Source: an uncultured Ruminococcus sp.
GTDB taxonomy: Bacteria; Bacillota; Clostridia; Oscillospirales; Ruminococcaceae
Direction of reading: 5' to 3'
NCBI GenBank assembly: GCA_947627175.1
Contig: CANQVA010000005.1
Location: forward strand, 62,001 to 126,000
DNA: 64,000 bases
The translations under genes were made by a program, and so were the position numbers. The notes under the pieces are model-generated. The model was not told the DNA's origin and did not search any database. It saw nothing but the letters and a program-made list of their open reading frames with translations. Positions 44,737-54,756 of the stretch are shown here, in pieces (within the stretch, counting starts at the first letter, position 1; each line of letters starts with the position of its first letter).

Positions 44737-47700
44737 TTAAAAGAATGATAATTGTGCAGATTCGGGCAAATCACCAAAAGCACCTATTGTTTTCATCATA
44801 TCTATTGTTGTTTTTGACGCACTGCTCATTTGTTGAAATTCGTCTATTGAAATAAAACCGCCTTTCTGTACCGTTTCGTATATATCCATTGCAACGTTTG
44901 CACCTACGCCGTTCATTGCTGAAAATGGTATTCTTAGTTTGCCGTCCTCAATCAGATAGTCAACAGCATGAGATTTAAAAATATCAATCGGCAGAAATTC
45001 AAATCCTCTTGAAAGCATTTCATTTGTTATAAGCAGAATGTCATAAAGGTCATTTTCCTTTTTGGAACGGCTGTTTCCGAGTTCTCTGAGTTCTTCAATT
45101 CTTGCACGTACTGCTGTTTTTCCCTGTACTGCAAGTTCAGCGTCAAAGTCCTCTCCCCTCACCGAAAAATATGTAGAATAATATTCAAGCGGCATATACA
45201 GTTTGAACCAGCCGAGTTTTATAGCTGCAATTACATATGCGGCGGCGTGGGCTTTAGGGAACATATATTTTATTTTCAGACAGCTTTCAATATACCAGTC
45301 GGGAACATCATGACTTTTAAGCATTTCGATAAGTTCGGGAGTAAAATTTTTCGGAGCTTTTCCCTTACGTGTCCATTCCATAATCTGAAAAGCATCTTTC
45401 GGCGGAACTCCTTTATATAACAGATATGTCATAATACTGTCACGGGTTCCTATAACATCAGAAATAGTGCATATTTTCTGTTCAATCAAATCTTTTGCAT
45501 TTCCGAGCCATACGTCAGTACCATGAGATAACCCCGAAATCTGCAAAAAGTCGCTGAATTTAGTAGGCTTTGCATCAAGTAGCATCTGTATTGTGAAATT
45601 TGTACCCATTTCAGGTATACCGAGACTTCCCGTCTTACAATATATTTCTTCCGGTGTTACTCCGAGAACACTGCAATCAGTACACATCTTTATAACATCG
45701 GGGTCTGAAGTCGGAACGTCCTTTATTTTTTTGCCGGTCAAATCTTCAAGATGTTTATAAAGAGTCGGAACAACATGACCGAGTTCGTCAAGTTTAAGTA
45801 TTGTGTCATGTAAAGAATTGAAGTCAAAGTGTGTTGTAATAACTTCCGAATCAGTCGAATCAGCAGGATGTTGTACGGGGGTAAAATCATAAACTTCATA
45901 GTCGGACGGTACAACAACCATTCCGCCGGGGTGTTGACCTGTTGTCCTTTTTATGCCTGTACAACCCATTGCAAGGCGATTCATTTCGGCATTATTCAGT
46001 GTTATACCGTTGTCATCACAATATTTTTTCACATAGCCGTATGCAGTTTTATCAGCAACGGCAGAAATTGTTCCTGCCTTAAAAACGTTTGATTTTCCGA
46101 AAAGCTGTTCTGTGTAACGGTGTGCTTGTGACTGATACTCACCTGAAAAATTAAGGTCAATATCAGGGGCTTTGTCGCCGTCAAATCCGAGGAAAGTTTC
46201 AAACGGAATGTCGTGACCGTCACGAAACATATCAGCACCGCAGTCGGGGCATTTTTTCGGCGGTAGGTCAAAACCTGAACCATATTTTCCATCTGTCAGA
46301 AATTCGCTGTGTTTACATTCAGGACATACATAATGAGGCGGTAAAGGGTTTACTTCTGATATTCCCGCCATTGATGCAACAAAAGATGAACCTACAGAAC
46401 CTCTTGAACCGACGAGATAGCCGTTTTCAACAGAGTTCCATACAAGTTTTTGTGCGATTATATAGAGAACAGAAAAACCGTGTTTTATAATTGATGAAAG
46501 TTCCCTGTCAAGACGTTTTTCGACTATTTCGGGCAAAGGGTCGCCATATATTTCATGTGCTTTTTCATGAGTAATTTTTTTCAGTTCTTCTTCTGCACCG
46601 TCAATTGTCGGTGTAAAAGTTCCTTTCGGAATAGGTCTTACAACTTCAATCATGTCAGCAATCATATTTGTATTTGTAATAACGACTTCTTTCGCCTTTT
46701 CTTCTCCGAGAAACTGAAATTCCGCAAGCATTTCTTCTGTTGTTCTGAAATAAAGGGGAGCCTGATTTTCAGTATCTTTGAAACCCATACTTGCAAGGAT
46801 AATTTTACGGTAAATTGCGTCTTTAGGGTCTATAAAATGAACGTCACAAGTTGCACATACGGGAATGCCGAGTTTATCACCCAGTGTGACAATACGTCTG
46901 TTATAATTCCGCAGTTCTTCCTCATTTTCTGCTGTTCCGTCACGTATCATAAATTCATTATTGCATATAGGCTGAATTTCAAGGTAGTCATAGAATTTTG
47001 CAAGGCGTTCAATTTCTTCTTCAGATTTATTATTGAGCATTGCCTGAAATAATTCGCCTGCTTCACACGCACTTCCGAAAATAAGCCCCTCACGGTGCGA
47101 CTGTAAGACGGATTTCGGAATAAGCGGTTTTTTATAGAAATAGTCAAGATTACTGTAAGATACCAGCCTGTAGAGATTTTTAAGTCCTGCCTGATTACGA
47201 ACAAGAATAATCTGATGATAAGCTTTCAGTTTCTTGACATCAACCTGACCTGCTTTTGTGTTAAGGTCGTTGAGAGTTTCAATTTTTTTGTCGCTTATAA
47301 GCCGTCCGACGAGTTCAATATATATTTTAGCAAGCATAAGAGCGTCATCTGATGCTCTGTGATGGTCAAACTTTCCGAGTTTGAGTTTTTTCGCAACATA
47401 ATTTAATTTGTGCCTTGCAATTTCGGGCAACATTATCTGACATAGAATAAGAGTATCAATCCAATTATATTTAAATTCAATGCCGTTTCTTTTGCAGGCT
47501 TCATTGATAAACGTCGTGTCAAAATTTGCATTATGTGCCGCAAGTACGGGATTTTCACCGCAGAATTTCATAAATTTCAGTATTGCATCTTTTTCTTTCG
47601 GAGCATCTTTTACATCTTCATTGCTTATTCCTGTAAGTTCTGTAATATTTTCGGGAATATCCTTTTCGGGGTTTACTTTTGTATTGAAAGTATCTATTAC

Positions 47701-49035
47701 TTGTAAATTCCTGAGTTTTACCGCTCCTATTTCCGTAAGTCTGTCACCTGAAAAACTCAACCCTGTTGTTTCAACGTCAAAAATAATAATTTCGTCATTT
47801 ATACTTCTGCTGTCGGGATTTTTCAGAATAAGCGGTCGGTCAAGGTCATTCACAACGTAAGCCTCACAGCCATAAATTACTTTGAAATTTTTCGGCATAT
47901 TATACATACAGTCGGGAAAAGCCTGAACTGCACCGTGGTCTGTAATTGCCATAGCCTGATGCCCCCACATTGCCGCCCTGTTTATAAGTGTGACGGGGTC
48001 TGTTACTGCGTCCATTGCCGACATATTCGTGTGACAATGTAACTCAACACGTTTTTCGGGGTAGTTGTCCATTTTAGGTATTCTTTTTACTTTTATTATC
48101 GAATCGGGGAATATAATTATATCATGTGCAAAAGTATCAAAGTCAATTTTTCCTGAAACAAGAATAGTTTCGCCTTTTTTAAGAGATGAAATCTTTGTGT
48201 TTTTAACTTCCTCATTCTTTACAAAAATCTTTATTTTCAGAGAACCGCTGTAATCGGTAATATCAAAAGTAAATACTGTTTTTTCTGTTTTCAGTTCTTT
48301 CAATTCAGATGCAAAAATATCACCTACAACAACGAGCTTTTCGCCTAAACGCTGTACAGCCTCAGAAATGGGAACAGGTTCATTGCGTATTGCTTTTCCT
48401 ATTACTATTTCGGCAGACTCTTTGTCAAATTCAGTATCAAGTGAAGTAATATCAATCGGTTGACTTTGTATAGGTGGCTGATATTCCGGTTCATTTTGTA
48501 CAAACTGTGAATTATAGTCAGGCATTTCAGATTCTGCTTTTTCAATCATTTCATTATATTCAACAGATGAAGTTTCCCCGCCGTTCAGTTCTATTTTCAT
48601 TTCAACTCCGAATTGATTATATATAAGCCGTGAAAAAGAACGGCAGAAATGATATTGTTCAAGCATATCTCTTCCACCATGTGCAAGATTTATTGAAATT
48701 GTATCTTCACTGAATTTAACGTCCGCATCGTCAAGAAAACCATTTACGTTAATATCTCTTTTAAGTAATTCTATCAGTTGATTATAACATTTTTTTCCGA
48801 AAATCTCAGACGGATAACGGCAAGCAAGGCGGATTCTGTCCACCTTGACCGCTTTTTCAACCGCTTTTTCAAAAGCAAATATATCACTGCTCGGAATAAG
48901 ATTTTTAAAGAATGCAAAGAAAGTCATACTGTCAAGTTTTTCGGAATATGTAAGTTTGAAAATTTCACCGCATCGTATGCTTTCAGGGATTTCATTGCAA
49001 TATTCTTTTAAAAATTCAGCTAAATTTATATTCAT
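44737..49035 (-). CDS. polC: DNA polymerase III PolC-type alpha subunit
   Basis: The replicative polymerase with built-in 3'-5' proofreading found in low-GC Gram-positives. It has 1432 residues. In order: an N-terminal domain (1-210); an OB fold (about 225-320); a PHP domain starting RVELHCHTNMSAMDAVTDP, interrupted by the DEDD exonuclease (IIFDVETTGLSFSGDRLTEI); the palm with GSRGSVGSSFVASMAGISEV; a zinc site CPECKHSEF and CPDCG; FDGDKAPDIDLNFSGEYQ with catalytic Asp residues; and the finger region to the C terminus. Complete and uninterrupted. It follows ispG by two bases and has no clear ribosome binding site, suggesting coupling. Confidence 0.97.
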   Translation of the reverse strand: MNINLAEFLKEYCNEIPESIRCGEIFKLTYSEKLDSMTFFAFFKNLIPSSDIFAFEKAVEKAVKVDRIRLACRYPSEIFGKKCYNQLIELLKRDINVNGFLDDADVKFSEDTISINLAHGGRDMLEQYHFCRSFSRLIYNQFGVEMKIELNGGETSSVEYNEMIEKAESEMPDYNSQFVQNEPEYQPPIQSQPIDITSLDTEFDKESAEIVIGKAIRNEPVPISEAVQRLGEKLVVVGDIFASELKELKTEKTVFTFDITDYSGSLKIKIFVKNEEVKNTKISSLKKGETILVSGKIDFDTFAHDIIIFPDSIIKVKRIPKMDNYPEKRVELHCHTNMSAMDAVTDPVTLINRAAMWGHQAMAITDHGAVQAFPDCMYNMPKNFKVIYGCEAYVVNDLDRPLILKNPDSRSINDEIIIFDVETTGLSFSGDRLTEIGAVKLRNLQVIDTFNTKVNPEKDIPENITELTGISNEDVKDAPKEKDAILKFMKFCGENPVLAAHNANFDTTFINEACKRNGIEFKYNWIDTLILCQIMLPEIARHKLNYVAKKLKLGKFDHHRASDDALMLAKIYIELVGRLISDKKIETLNDLNTKAGQVDVKKLKAYHQIILVRNQAGLKNLYRLVSYSNLDYFYKKPLIPKSVLQSHREGLIFGSACEAGELFQAMLNNKSEEEIERLAKFYDYLEIQPICNNEFMIRDGTAENEEELRNYNRRIVTLGDKLGIPVCATCDVHFIDPKDAIYRKIILASMGFKDTENQAPLYFRTTEEMLAEFQFLGEEKAKEVVITNTNMIADMIEVVRPIPKGTFTPTIDGAEEELKKITHEKAHEIYGDPLPEIVEKRLDRELSSIIKHGFSVLYIIAQKLVWNSVENGYLVGSRGSVGSSFVASMAGISEVNPLPPHYVCPECKHSEFLTDGKYGSGFDLPPKKCPDCGADMFRDGHDIPFETFLGFDGDKAPDIDLNFSGEYQSQAHRYTEQLFGKSNVFKAGTISAVADKTAYGYVKKYCDDNGITLNNAEMNRLAMGCTGIKRTTGQHPGGMVVVPSDYEVYDFTPVQHPADSTDSEVITTHFDFNSLHDTILKLDELGHVVPTLYKHLEDLTGKKIKDVPTSDPDVIKMCTDCSVLGVTPEEIYCKTGSLGIPEMGTNFTIQMLLDAKPTKFSDFLQISGLSHGTDVWLGNAKDLIEQKICTISDVIGTRDSIMTYLLYKGVPPKDAFQIMEWTRKGKAPKNFTPELIEMLKSHDVPDWYIESCLKIKYMFPKAHAAAYVIAAIKLGWFKLYMPLEYYSTYFSVRGEDFDAELAVQGKTAVRARIEELRELGNSRSKKENDLYDILLITNEMLSRGFEFLPIDIFKSHAVDYLIEDGKLRIPFSAMNGVGANVAMDIYETVQKGGFISIDEFQQMSSASKTTIDMMKTIGAFGDLPESAQLSFF

Positions 49036-49037
49036 AC

Positions 49038-50075
49038 TTAAAGTTTGTCAATCTCTGCTAAAAGCTCACTGACAATATCCTCCTCTTTGATTTTCCGTTG
49101 TGAACCGTCTTTTTTAAAGATAACTGCACATTCGTTACCGCCTGCAATTCCTATATCTGCTTCACGTGCTTCACCGGGGCCGTTTACTATACAGCCCATT
49201 ACAGCAACAGTTATATTTTTATTCATATCTTTTATGGCGTTCTCTACCTGTTCAGCGATTTTTACAAGGTCTATTCTTGTGCGTCCGCAAGTCGGACATG
49301 AAACAAGTTTTACACATTCACGCTTTCCTATACAGTTAAGAATATCTTTAGCCGCATAAATTTCTTTTATCGGGTCATCTGTAAGCGATACACGTATAGT
49401 TTCACCTATTCCGTCACAGAGGAGAGAACCTATTCCGACAGCAGATTTAATAATTCCCATTCTTTCAGTTCCTGCCTCTGTTACTCCGAGATGAAGAGGA
49501 TAACGGCATTTTTCAGCGGCAAGACGATATGAAGAAATCATTCTGTTTACATCAGATGATTTTATTGAAATTACAATATCATCAAAATCAAACTGTTCCA
49601 GAAGTTCAGCGTGTTTCAATGCACTTTCAACAAGGGCTTCAGGAGTTGGCGAACCGTATTTTTCAAGTAATTCCTTTTCAAGAGAACCTGAATTTACACC
49701 TATTCTTATAGGGATATTTCTTGAACGGCATACGTCAACAACCTGTTTTATTCTGTCGTTTCCGCCTATATTGCCCGGATTTATGCGGATTTTGTCAACG
49801 CCTGCATATGCTGATTCAATTGCAAGTTTATAATCAAAATGAATATCTGCAACAAGCGGAATTTTTACATTTTCTTTTATTGCGGGAATAAGTTTTACAG
49901 CCTCCATGTCAGGTATAGCGGCACGTATAATTTCACAGCCTGCTTTTTCAAGTTCAACAGCCTGTTTTACACTTCCTTCAATATCGTCCGAACGTGCGTT
50001 AAGCATAGACTGTATATATATGTGTTTTCCGTCGAGTATACAATTCCCGACTTTTACGGTTTTTATATTTCTCAT
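49038..50075 (-). CDS. ispG: 4-hydroxy-3-methylbut-2-enyl diphosphate synthase
   Basis: The [4Fe-4S] enzyme converting MEcPP to HMBPP in the MEP isoprenoid pathway. It has 345 residues, the bacterial short form. KVGNCILDGKHIYIQSML opens the barrel, and DKIRINPGNIGG and VSCPTCGRTRIDL with GCIVNGPGEAREADIG hold the cluster cysteines. It overlaps rseP by 4 bases. dxr lies two genes upstream in the same operon; other MEP genes are outside. Confidence 0.97.
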   Translation of the reverse strand: MRNIKTVKVGNCILDGKHIYIQSMLNARSDDIEGSVKQAVELEKAGCEIIRAAIPDMEAVKLIPAIKENVKIPLVADIHFDYKLAIESAYAGVDKIRINPGNIGGNDRIKQVVDVCRSRNIPIRIGVNSGSLEKELLEKYGSPTPEALVESALKHAELLEQFDFDDIVISIKSSDVNRMISSYRLAAEKCRYPLHLGVTEAGTERMGIIKSAVGIGSLLCDGIGETIRVSLTDDPIKEIYAAKDILNCIGKRECVKLVSCPTCGRTRIDLVKIAEQVENAIKDMNKNITVAVMGCIVNGPGEAREADIGIAGGNECAVIFKKDGSQRKIKEEDIVSELLAEIDKL

Positions 50076-51136
50076 AAATTGTTTCCTCCTGTAATAAGAC
50101 GTACAATGTCATTATATGTTGCAAAAATCATTATACCGAAAAGAAGGAGCATTCCGGCAAGGTGTACATATCCCTCATGTTCAGGTTTTACGGGCTTACG
50201 TCTGATAAGTTCAATAAAACAGAAAATAAGCCGTCCGCCGTCAAGTCCGGGAATTGGCAGAAGATTGAATATACCTATATTTATAGTAATAAGGGCGGTC
50301 ATATATACGATATTGAAAACAGCTTCCTTTGTGTTTTCGCTTTCCTGGGTGGTTTCGTTTATAGCAGTGACAACACCTACAGGTCCCGAAACATCTTCTT
50401 TTTTTGCCTGACCTGAAATAAGTTGTTTCAGCGACATTTCAACAATATGACCCATTGACATAAACATTTTACCCGAACCGCTGATAATGTTTAAGGGTGT
50501 TTTTTCGGCATGGACAAGTCCGAAATCTATAGCGTTTCCGCTTGCGTCCCCGAAATTTACATTTTTTATTTCTGTTTTTTTGCCGTCACGTATAACTGTA
50601 ACATCATGAACGTTTGTAGGAGATGTCAGAAGAATGCAATTTAGGTCAAGCATACTGAAAATATGTGTTCCGTCTATCTTATAGAAAACGTCGTTATGTT
50701 TCAGACCTGTATCATAACTTTCTGCACGCCGTTCGAGAGTACCGTCTTCAAGTTCTACAGCACTGAATCCCGATATTTCAGTAGTCGGAACAGAACCAAG
50801 CATTGACATCATTATAACTATTGCTATAAATCCGAGAATAAAATTCATTCCTGCTCCGGCAACAAGTATTACCATACGTTTCCAGAGTTTAGCACTCCGA
50901 AAACTGTGCGGGTCGTCTGAATCCTCGTCTTCGCCCTCCATTGCACAATATCCGCCTACAGGCAAAAGCCTTAAAGAATACATTGTTTCACCTTTTTTTT
51001 TCTGTATTATTTTAGGACCCATGCCTACTGAAAATTCAAGTACATTTACTTTACTGAGTTTTGCACATATAAAATGACCAAATTCATGAACCGTGACTAT
51101 AAGTCCGAAAATTATTATTGCAATAATTATGCCCAT
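50072..51136 (-). CDS. rseP: Site-2 protease RseP/RasP
   Basis: A membrane zinc metalloprotease for regulated intramembrane proteolysis. The metal site HEFGH is at residues 17-21 in the first helix. A PDZ domain follows (around GLKHNDVFYKIDGTHI), and the third zinc ligand is in PIPGLDGGRLIFCF near residue 300. Four membrane segments are seen. Length 354 is close to B. subtilis RasP. It sits between dxr and ispG, the usual position in many bacteria. Confidence 0.95.
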   Translation of the reverse strand: MGIIIAIIIFGLIVTVHEFGHFICAKLSKVNVLEFSVGMGPKIIQKKKGETMYSLRLLPVGGYCAMEGEDEDSDDPHSFRSAKLWKRMVILVAGAGMNFILGFIAIVIMMSMLGSVPTTEISGFSAVELEDGTLERRAESYDTGLKHNDVFYKIDGTHIFSMLDLNCILLTSPTNVHDVTVIRDGKKTEIKNVNFGDASGNAIDFGLVHAEKTPLNIISGSGKMFMSMGHIVEMSLKQLISGQAKKEDVSGPVGVVTAINETTQESENTKEAVFNIVYMTALITINIGIFNLLPIPGLDGGRLIFCFIELIRRKPVKPEHEGYVHLAGMLLLFGIMIFATYNDIVRLITGGNNL

Positions 51137-51160
51137 TTCTGTTTATCTCCTTTCAGTCGT

Positions 51161-52309
51161 TTATTTTCCTATAATATTACGGACGTAATTTCTTGCTGAA
51201 TTATCAGCTTTAACAACATCATCATAGCAATTTATACGGGAGGGAGCGAATTTTTCCGTAACTGATGAAACTATATCACCTATTTCTATAAATTTTATTT
51301 CATCATTCAGGAATGCCTTTACAGCCTCTTCATTTGCTGAATTGACAAGACAAGGATATGCACCGCCGAGTTTAATAGCCTTTATTGCAGAAGAAAGACA
51401 TTTGAAAGTTTCATAGTCAGGTTTTTCAAAAGTAAGACTTCCGTAATCTGTAAGGGAAAGACGTTTTGTAGGACATTCAAGGCGGTCAGGATAAAGAAGA
51501 GCGTATTGAATCGGTATTTTCATATCGGGTACGCCAAGTTGTGCAATTACTGAATAGTCGTTATATTCTACCGCTGAATGAACAACACTCTGTCTGTGGA
51601 CAACTATTTCAATTTGTTCGGGCGTTAAATCAAAAAGCCATTTAGCTTCAATAAATTCAAGACCTTTATTCATAAGTGTTGCTGAATCTATTGTTATTTT
51701 GTTGCCCATGCTCCAGTTAGGGTGTTTGAGTGCGTCGGCTTTAGTGACATTTTTCAATTCGTCATAAGTCTTTTTAAAAAAAGGCCCTCCCGACGCTGTA
51801 AGAATAATTTTACTGAGTTGTTCCCTCTTGTTTCCCTGTAAGCACTGAAAAATTGCTGAATGTTCGCTGTCAACCGGATATATAGTTACTCCTTTTTCTT
51901 TTGCTGATGACATGACTATTTCACCACCGGCAACGAGTGTTTCCTTGTTTGCAAGTGCAACATCTTTTCCGGCATTTATGGCTGTAAGAGTGGGAAGAAG
52001 TCCTACCATTCCGACAACTGAATTTAATACAATGTCATTCTGTTCAAGAGATGATATTTCACAAAGTCCGTCCATATCACAGAGAACTTTAACGCCTGTA
52101 TCTGAAAGACGCTTTTTAAGTTCCGAATAATTTTCTTTGTTATAGGTACAGATATATTCCGGCTTGAATTTTCTTGTCTGTTGTTCGAGCAGGTCAATAT
52201 TATTGTTGGCAGAAAGTCCGAGAACTCTGAAACCATGTTTTTCGCAGACTTCAAGTGACTGTGTACCGATTGAACCTGTCGAGCCTAAAACAGAAACTGT
52301 TTTATTCAT
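51161..52309 (-). CDS. dxr: 1-deoxy-D-xylulose 5-phosphate reductoisomerase
   Basis: The second step of the MEP pathway, NADPH dependent. It has 382 residues. The nucleotide fold is VLGSTGSIGTQSLEV near the start, VDSEHSAIFQCLQGN the metal-site region, and HPNWSMGNKITIDSATLMNK the substrate loop. AAGGAGG precedes the ATG. It follows cdsA after 100 bases containing a stem-loop at 52360-52403. Confidence 0.97.
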   Translation of the reverse strand: MNKTVSVLGSTGSIGTQSLEVCEKHGFRVLGLSANNNIDLLEQQTRKFKPEYICTYNKENYSELKKRLSDTGVKVLCDMDGLCEISSLEQNDIVLNSVVGMVGLLPTLTAINAGKDVALANKETLVAGGEIVMSSAKEKGVTIYPVDSEHSAIFQCLQGNKREQLSKIILTASGGPFFKKTYDELKNVTKADALKHPNWSMGNKITIDSATLMNKGLEFIEAKWLFDLTPEQIEIVVHRQSVVHSAVEYNDYSVIAQLGVPDMKIPIQYALLYPDRLECPTKRLSLTDYGSLTFEKPDYETFKCLSSAIKAIKLGGAYPCLVNSANEEAVKAFLNDEIKFIEIGDIVSSVTEKFAPSRINCYDDVVKADNSARNYVRNIIGK

Positions 52310-52359
52310 TATTATTATAACCTCCTTAAAAAATTATATGAAAATTTCCTGCTGAAATG

Positions 52360-52403
52360 CGAAAAGGGACTACCCGTATAATATAACGTTTAGTCTCCTT
52401 TCG
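52360..52403 (-). terminator. Stem-loop between cdsA and dxr
   Basis: CGAAAGG-GACTA pairs with TAGTC-CTTTTCG (arms near 52391-52403 and 52361-52372), one bulge per side. Only a short T-run follows, so it may be a weak terminator, attenuator or processing site. Confidence 0.45.
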
Positions 52404-52409
52404 TGATTT

Positions 52410-53303
52410 TTATAATAGAGAAAATACAGAATACATTACAATAAATGCGTAGAATGTCGGCAGTACGAACAATACGCTGTCGAACCTGTCCATAAGACCG
52501 CCGTGACCGGGCATAATTTTGCCGTAATCCTTGAAACCTATCTGTCTTTTTACCATTGATGCAGACAAGTCTCCTACTGTTCCAATAACCGCACACACCG
52601 CTCCCGTAATAAACGCAAACAGTGCAAATCTTATATCAAATCCACCGGCAAATATACAGAAAGTTACAGCGTACACAATACCGGTTGTAAGAATACCGCC
52701 TATAAAACCCTCAACAGTCTTTTTCGGACTGATTTCGGGACAAAGTTTGTGCTTGCCAAGTGCAACGCCCGAAAAATACGCCCCCGTGTCGGCAATCCAT
52801 GCACCGCAAAGACCCATTATGAGCAGGAAAAGACCTTCTTTTTCACTAAAATTATGAATACGTATAATTGCAGACATAGCCTGCGGTACAAGTATCATGA
52901 CGGCAAGTACAAAGAATACCTGTTCATAGCGGATTTCCTTGTGCTTTTTCAGCCACGTAACAAATATAACAAATGCACACAGCAACGTTACTGCAAATGA
53001 CACAAAATAATTAATCAGACCAATGTCCAATTTTATTGCACTGTAAGGTAATTTGGAACCGCCTGCATAGTCTGTATAAGTTACTCCTGACACCGCATGA
53101 ATAAACGGCGTAACTATACCGCAGATTTCCGACGCAATCAGAACAGGTGTACATTTATGCATATTTACGGCTCTTAACAGTTCGTACAGCATGACGGCTA
53201 TTATAAATGCCACTGCTATCGGCAGTACTATTGTATCGTGGAAGTACAGTACCACCGCCATTATCAGAATGCCGACCGCTCCCGAAATAATTCTTGTAAG
53301 CAT
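52410..53303 (-). CDS. cdsA: Phosphatidate cytidylyltransferase
   Basis: It makes CDP-diacylglycerol from phosphatidate and CTP. An integral membrane protein with about eight helices. The family signature near the C terminus reads GTVGDLSASMVKRQIGFKDY followed by MPGHGGLMDRFDS, and SPKKTVEGFIGG lies before it. ATG 53303 gives 297 residues with better spacing from GGGGGTG; an ATG at 53309 overlaps the uppS stop (ATGA) and is equally possible. Confidence 0.96.
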   Translation of the reverse strand: MLTRIISGAVGILIMAVVLYFHDTIVLPIAVAFIIAVMLYELLRAVNMHKCTPVLIASEICGIVTPFIHAVSGVTYTDYAGGSKLPYSAIKLDIGLINYFVSFAVTLLCAFVIFVTWLKKHKEIRYEQVFFVLAVMILVPQAMSAIIRIHNFSEKEGLFLLIMGLCGAWIADTGAYFSGVALGKHKLCPEISPKKTVEGFIGGILTTGIVYAVTFCIFAGGFDIRFALFAFITGAVCAVIGTVGDLSASMVKRQIGFKDYGKIMPGHGGLMDRFDSVLFVLPTFYAFIVMYSVFSLL

Positions 53304-53305
53304 TA

Positions 53306-54046
53306 TCATACACCCCCGAAACGTCTGTTACGGTTCTGAAATTCAATCAATGCTTTATCAAGTTCTTTCGCACTGAAATCAGGCCATAAAACGTCCGTGA
53401 AATAATATTCCGCATATGCACACTGCCATATTAAATAATTTGATAATCTGAGTTCACCGCTTGGACGTATAAGCAAATCAACATCAGGAAAACCTGCTGT
53501 ATACAAATTATCGGCTACTGACTGTTCTGTTATGTCTTCAGGGTTTATTTCACCGTCTTTTGCTTTTTGTGCAAGCAGGCGTGCCGCATGGGCAATTTCA
53601 TCACGACCGCCGTAATTTACAGCCATCATAAGATTCATTTCTGTATAGTGGGCAGTATCCTGTTCAAGTTTTATCATTTTTTCCTGTAAGTCCTCATCGA
53701 ATGCCGATTTATCCCCGAGAAAAATCATTCTTGTATTCTCACTGAGGAAGTTTCTTACATCGACAATATAATCACGGAAAAGCTCCATAATAGTATTTAT
53801 TTCATCTGCCGGTCTTTGCCAGTTTTCAGTTGAAAAAGCATAGAATGAAATATTTTTAAGTCCTATATCTTTACAATATCGTACTATTTTCTTGAAATTC
53901 TTCGCACCCTCACGGTGTCCGAATGAACGTGGTAAACCACGCTTTTTTGCCCATCGTCCGTTACCGTCCATTATAAATCCGACGTGTTGAGGGAGAACAG
54001 CCGGCAGAGACTGTTCTTCCCTTTCTTTTTTATTAAATAACGCCAT
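53306..54046 (-). CDS. uppS: Undecaprenyl diphosphate synthase
   Basis: A cis-prenyltransferase making the C55 lipid carrier for wall synthesis. It has 246 residues. GFIMDGNGRWAKKRGLPRSF includes catalytic Asp27, FYAFSTENWQRP is the middle motif, and LLIRPSGELRLSNYLIWQ with YFTDVLWPDF completes the set. It uses the IPP/DMAPP made via dxr and ispG in the same operon. Confidence 0.97.
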   Translation of the reverse strand: MALFNKKEREEQSLPAVLPQHVGFIMDGNGRWAKKRGLPRSFGHREGAKNFKKIVRYCKDIGLKNISFYAFSTENWQRPADEINTIMELFRDYIVDVRNFLSENTRMIFLGDKSAFDEDLQEKMIKLEQDTAHYTEMNLMMAVNYGGRDEIAHAARLLAQKAKDGEINPEDITEQSVADNLYTAGFPDVDLLIRPSGELRLSNYLIWQCAYAEYYFTDVLWPDFSAKELDKALIEFQNRNRRFGGV

Positions 54047-54056
54047 ACTTCTCCAA

Positions 54057-54611
54057 TCAGACTGTCATAATTTCTTTTTCTTTATCTGCAACAGCCTTGT
54101 CAACATCTGCACAGAATGTATCTGTAAGGTTCTGAACCTTCTTTTCGCAGTCTTTGAGGTCGTCCTCGGTGATTTCGGAATTTTTCTTCATTGCCTTGAA
54201 TTTTTCCATAGCATCACGTCTGATTGAACGTATTGTTACTTTACATTCTTCACCATACTTTTTTATACTCTTGCAAAGTTCTTTACGCCTTTCTTCAGTA
54301 AGCTGAGGGAATACAAGGCGAATAACAGTGCCGTCATTTGTAGGATTTATTCCTATGTCTGACGCCTGAATAGCCTTTTCAATAAGTTTTATTGATGACC
54401 TGTCCCACGGCTGAATAACAAGTATTCTCGCCTCTGAAACAGAAACTGCTGCCATCTGGTTTACGGGTGTTGGTGCTCCGTAGTAATCAACAAGAACTTT
54501 GTCAAGTACAGCAGGATTTGCACGTCCTGCACGGATTGAGGCAAATTCATTGCCAAGAGCATTCAAACTCTTTTTCATTTTTTCTTTTGTAAGATTCATT
54601 TGTTCTTTCAT
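54057..54611 (-). CDS. frr: Ribosome recycling factor
   Basis: Splits post-termination ribosomes with EF-G. It has 184 residues. MKKSLNALGNEFASIRAGRA, KVLVDYYGAPTPVNQMA and FPQLTEERRKELCKSIKKYG are family hallmarks, with the long helices preserved. AAAGGAC lies about ten bases before the ATG. Unlike many genomes it has its own promoter rather than relying on pyrH read-through. uppS follows after ten bases. Confidence 0.97.
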   Translation of the reverse strand: MKEQMNLTKEKMKKSLNALGNEFASIRAGRANPAVLDKVLVDYYGAPTPVNQMAAVSVSEARILVIQPWDRSSIKLIEKAIQASDIGINPTNDGTVIRLVFPQLTEERRKELCKSIKKYGEECKVTIRSIRRDAMEKFKAMKKNSEITEDDLKDCEKKVQNLTDTFCADVDKAVADKEKEIMTV

Positions 54612-54710
54612 TATAATTTAAGTCCTTTCCGGTGACATTCTCTGCCACTATTCAGTATTTTATTTTTTGTCCCTTTCATAATTTTCATGATGTTTAATTA
54701 TCGTATACTT

Positions 54711-54739
54711 ATAATAACATATTTTTCCGTTTATGTCAA
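54711..54739 (-). promoter_or_regulatory. Promoter of frr and the downstream isoprenoid genes
   Basis: Minus strand TTGACA (54734-54739) and TATTAT (54711-54716), 17-base spacer, between pyrH and frr. The leader is about 95 bases. Confidence 0.75.
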
Positions 54740-54756
54740 GTAAAGTATAACGGCAA

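Noticed and set aside
46555-47052. Plus-strand open frame of 165 residues within polC
   Set aside because: Antisense to the intact polC frame, Cys/Phe-rich shadow translation, no ribosome site.
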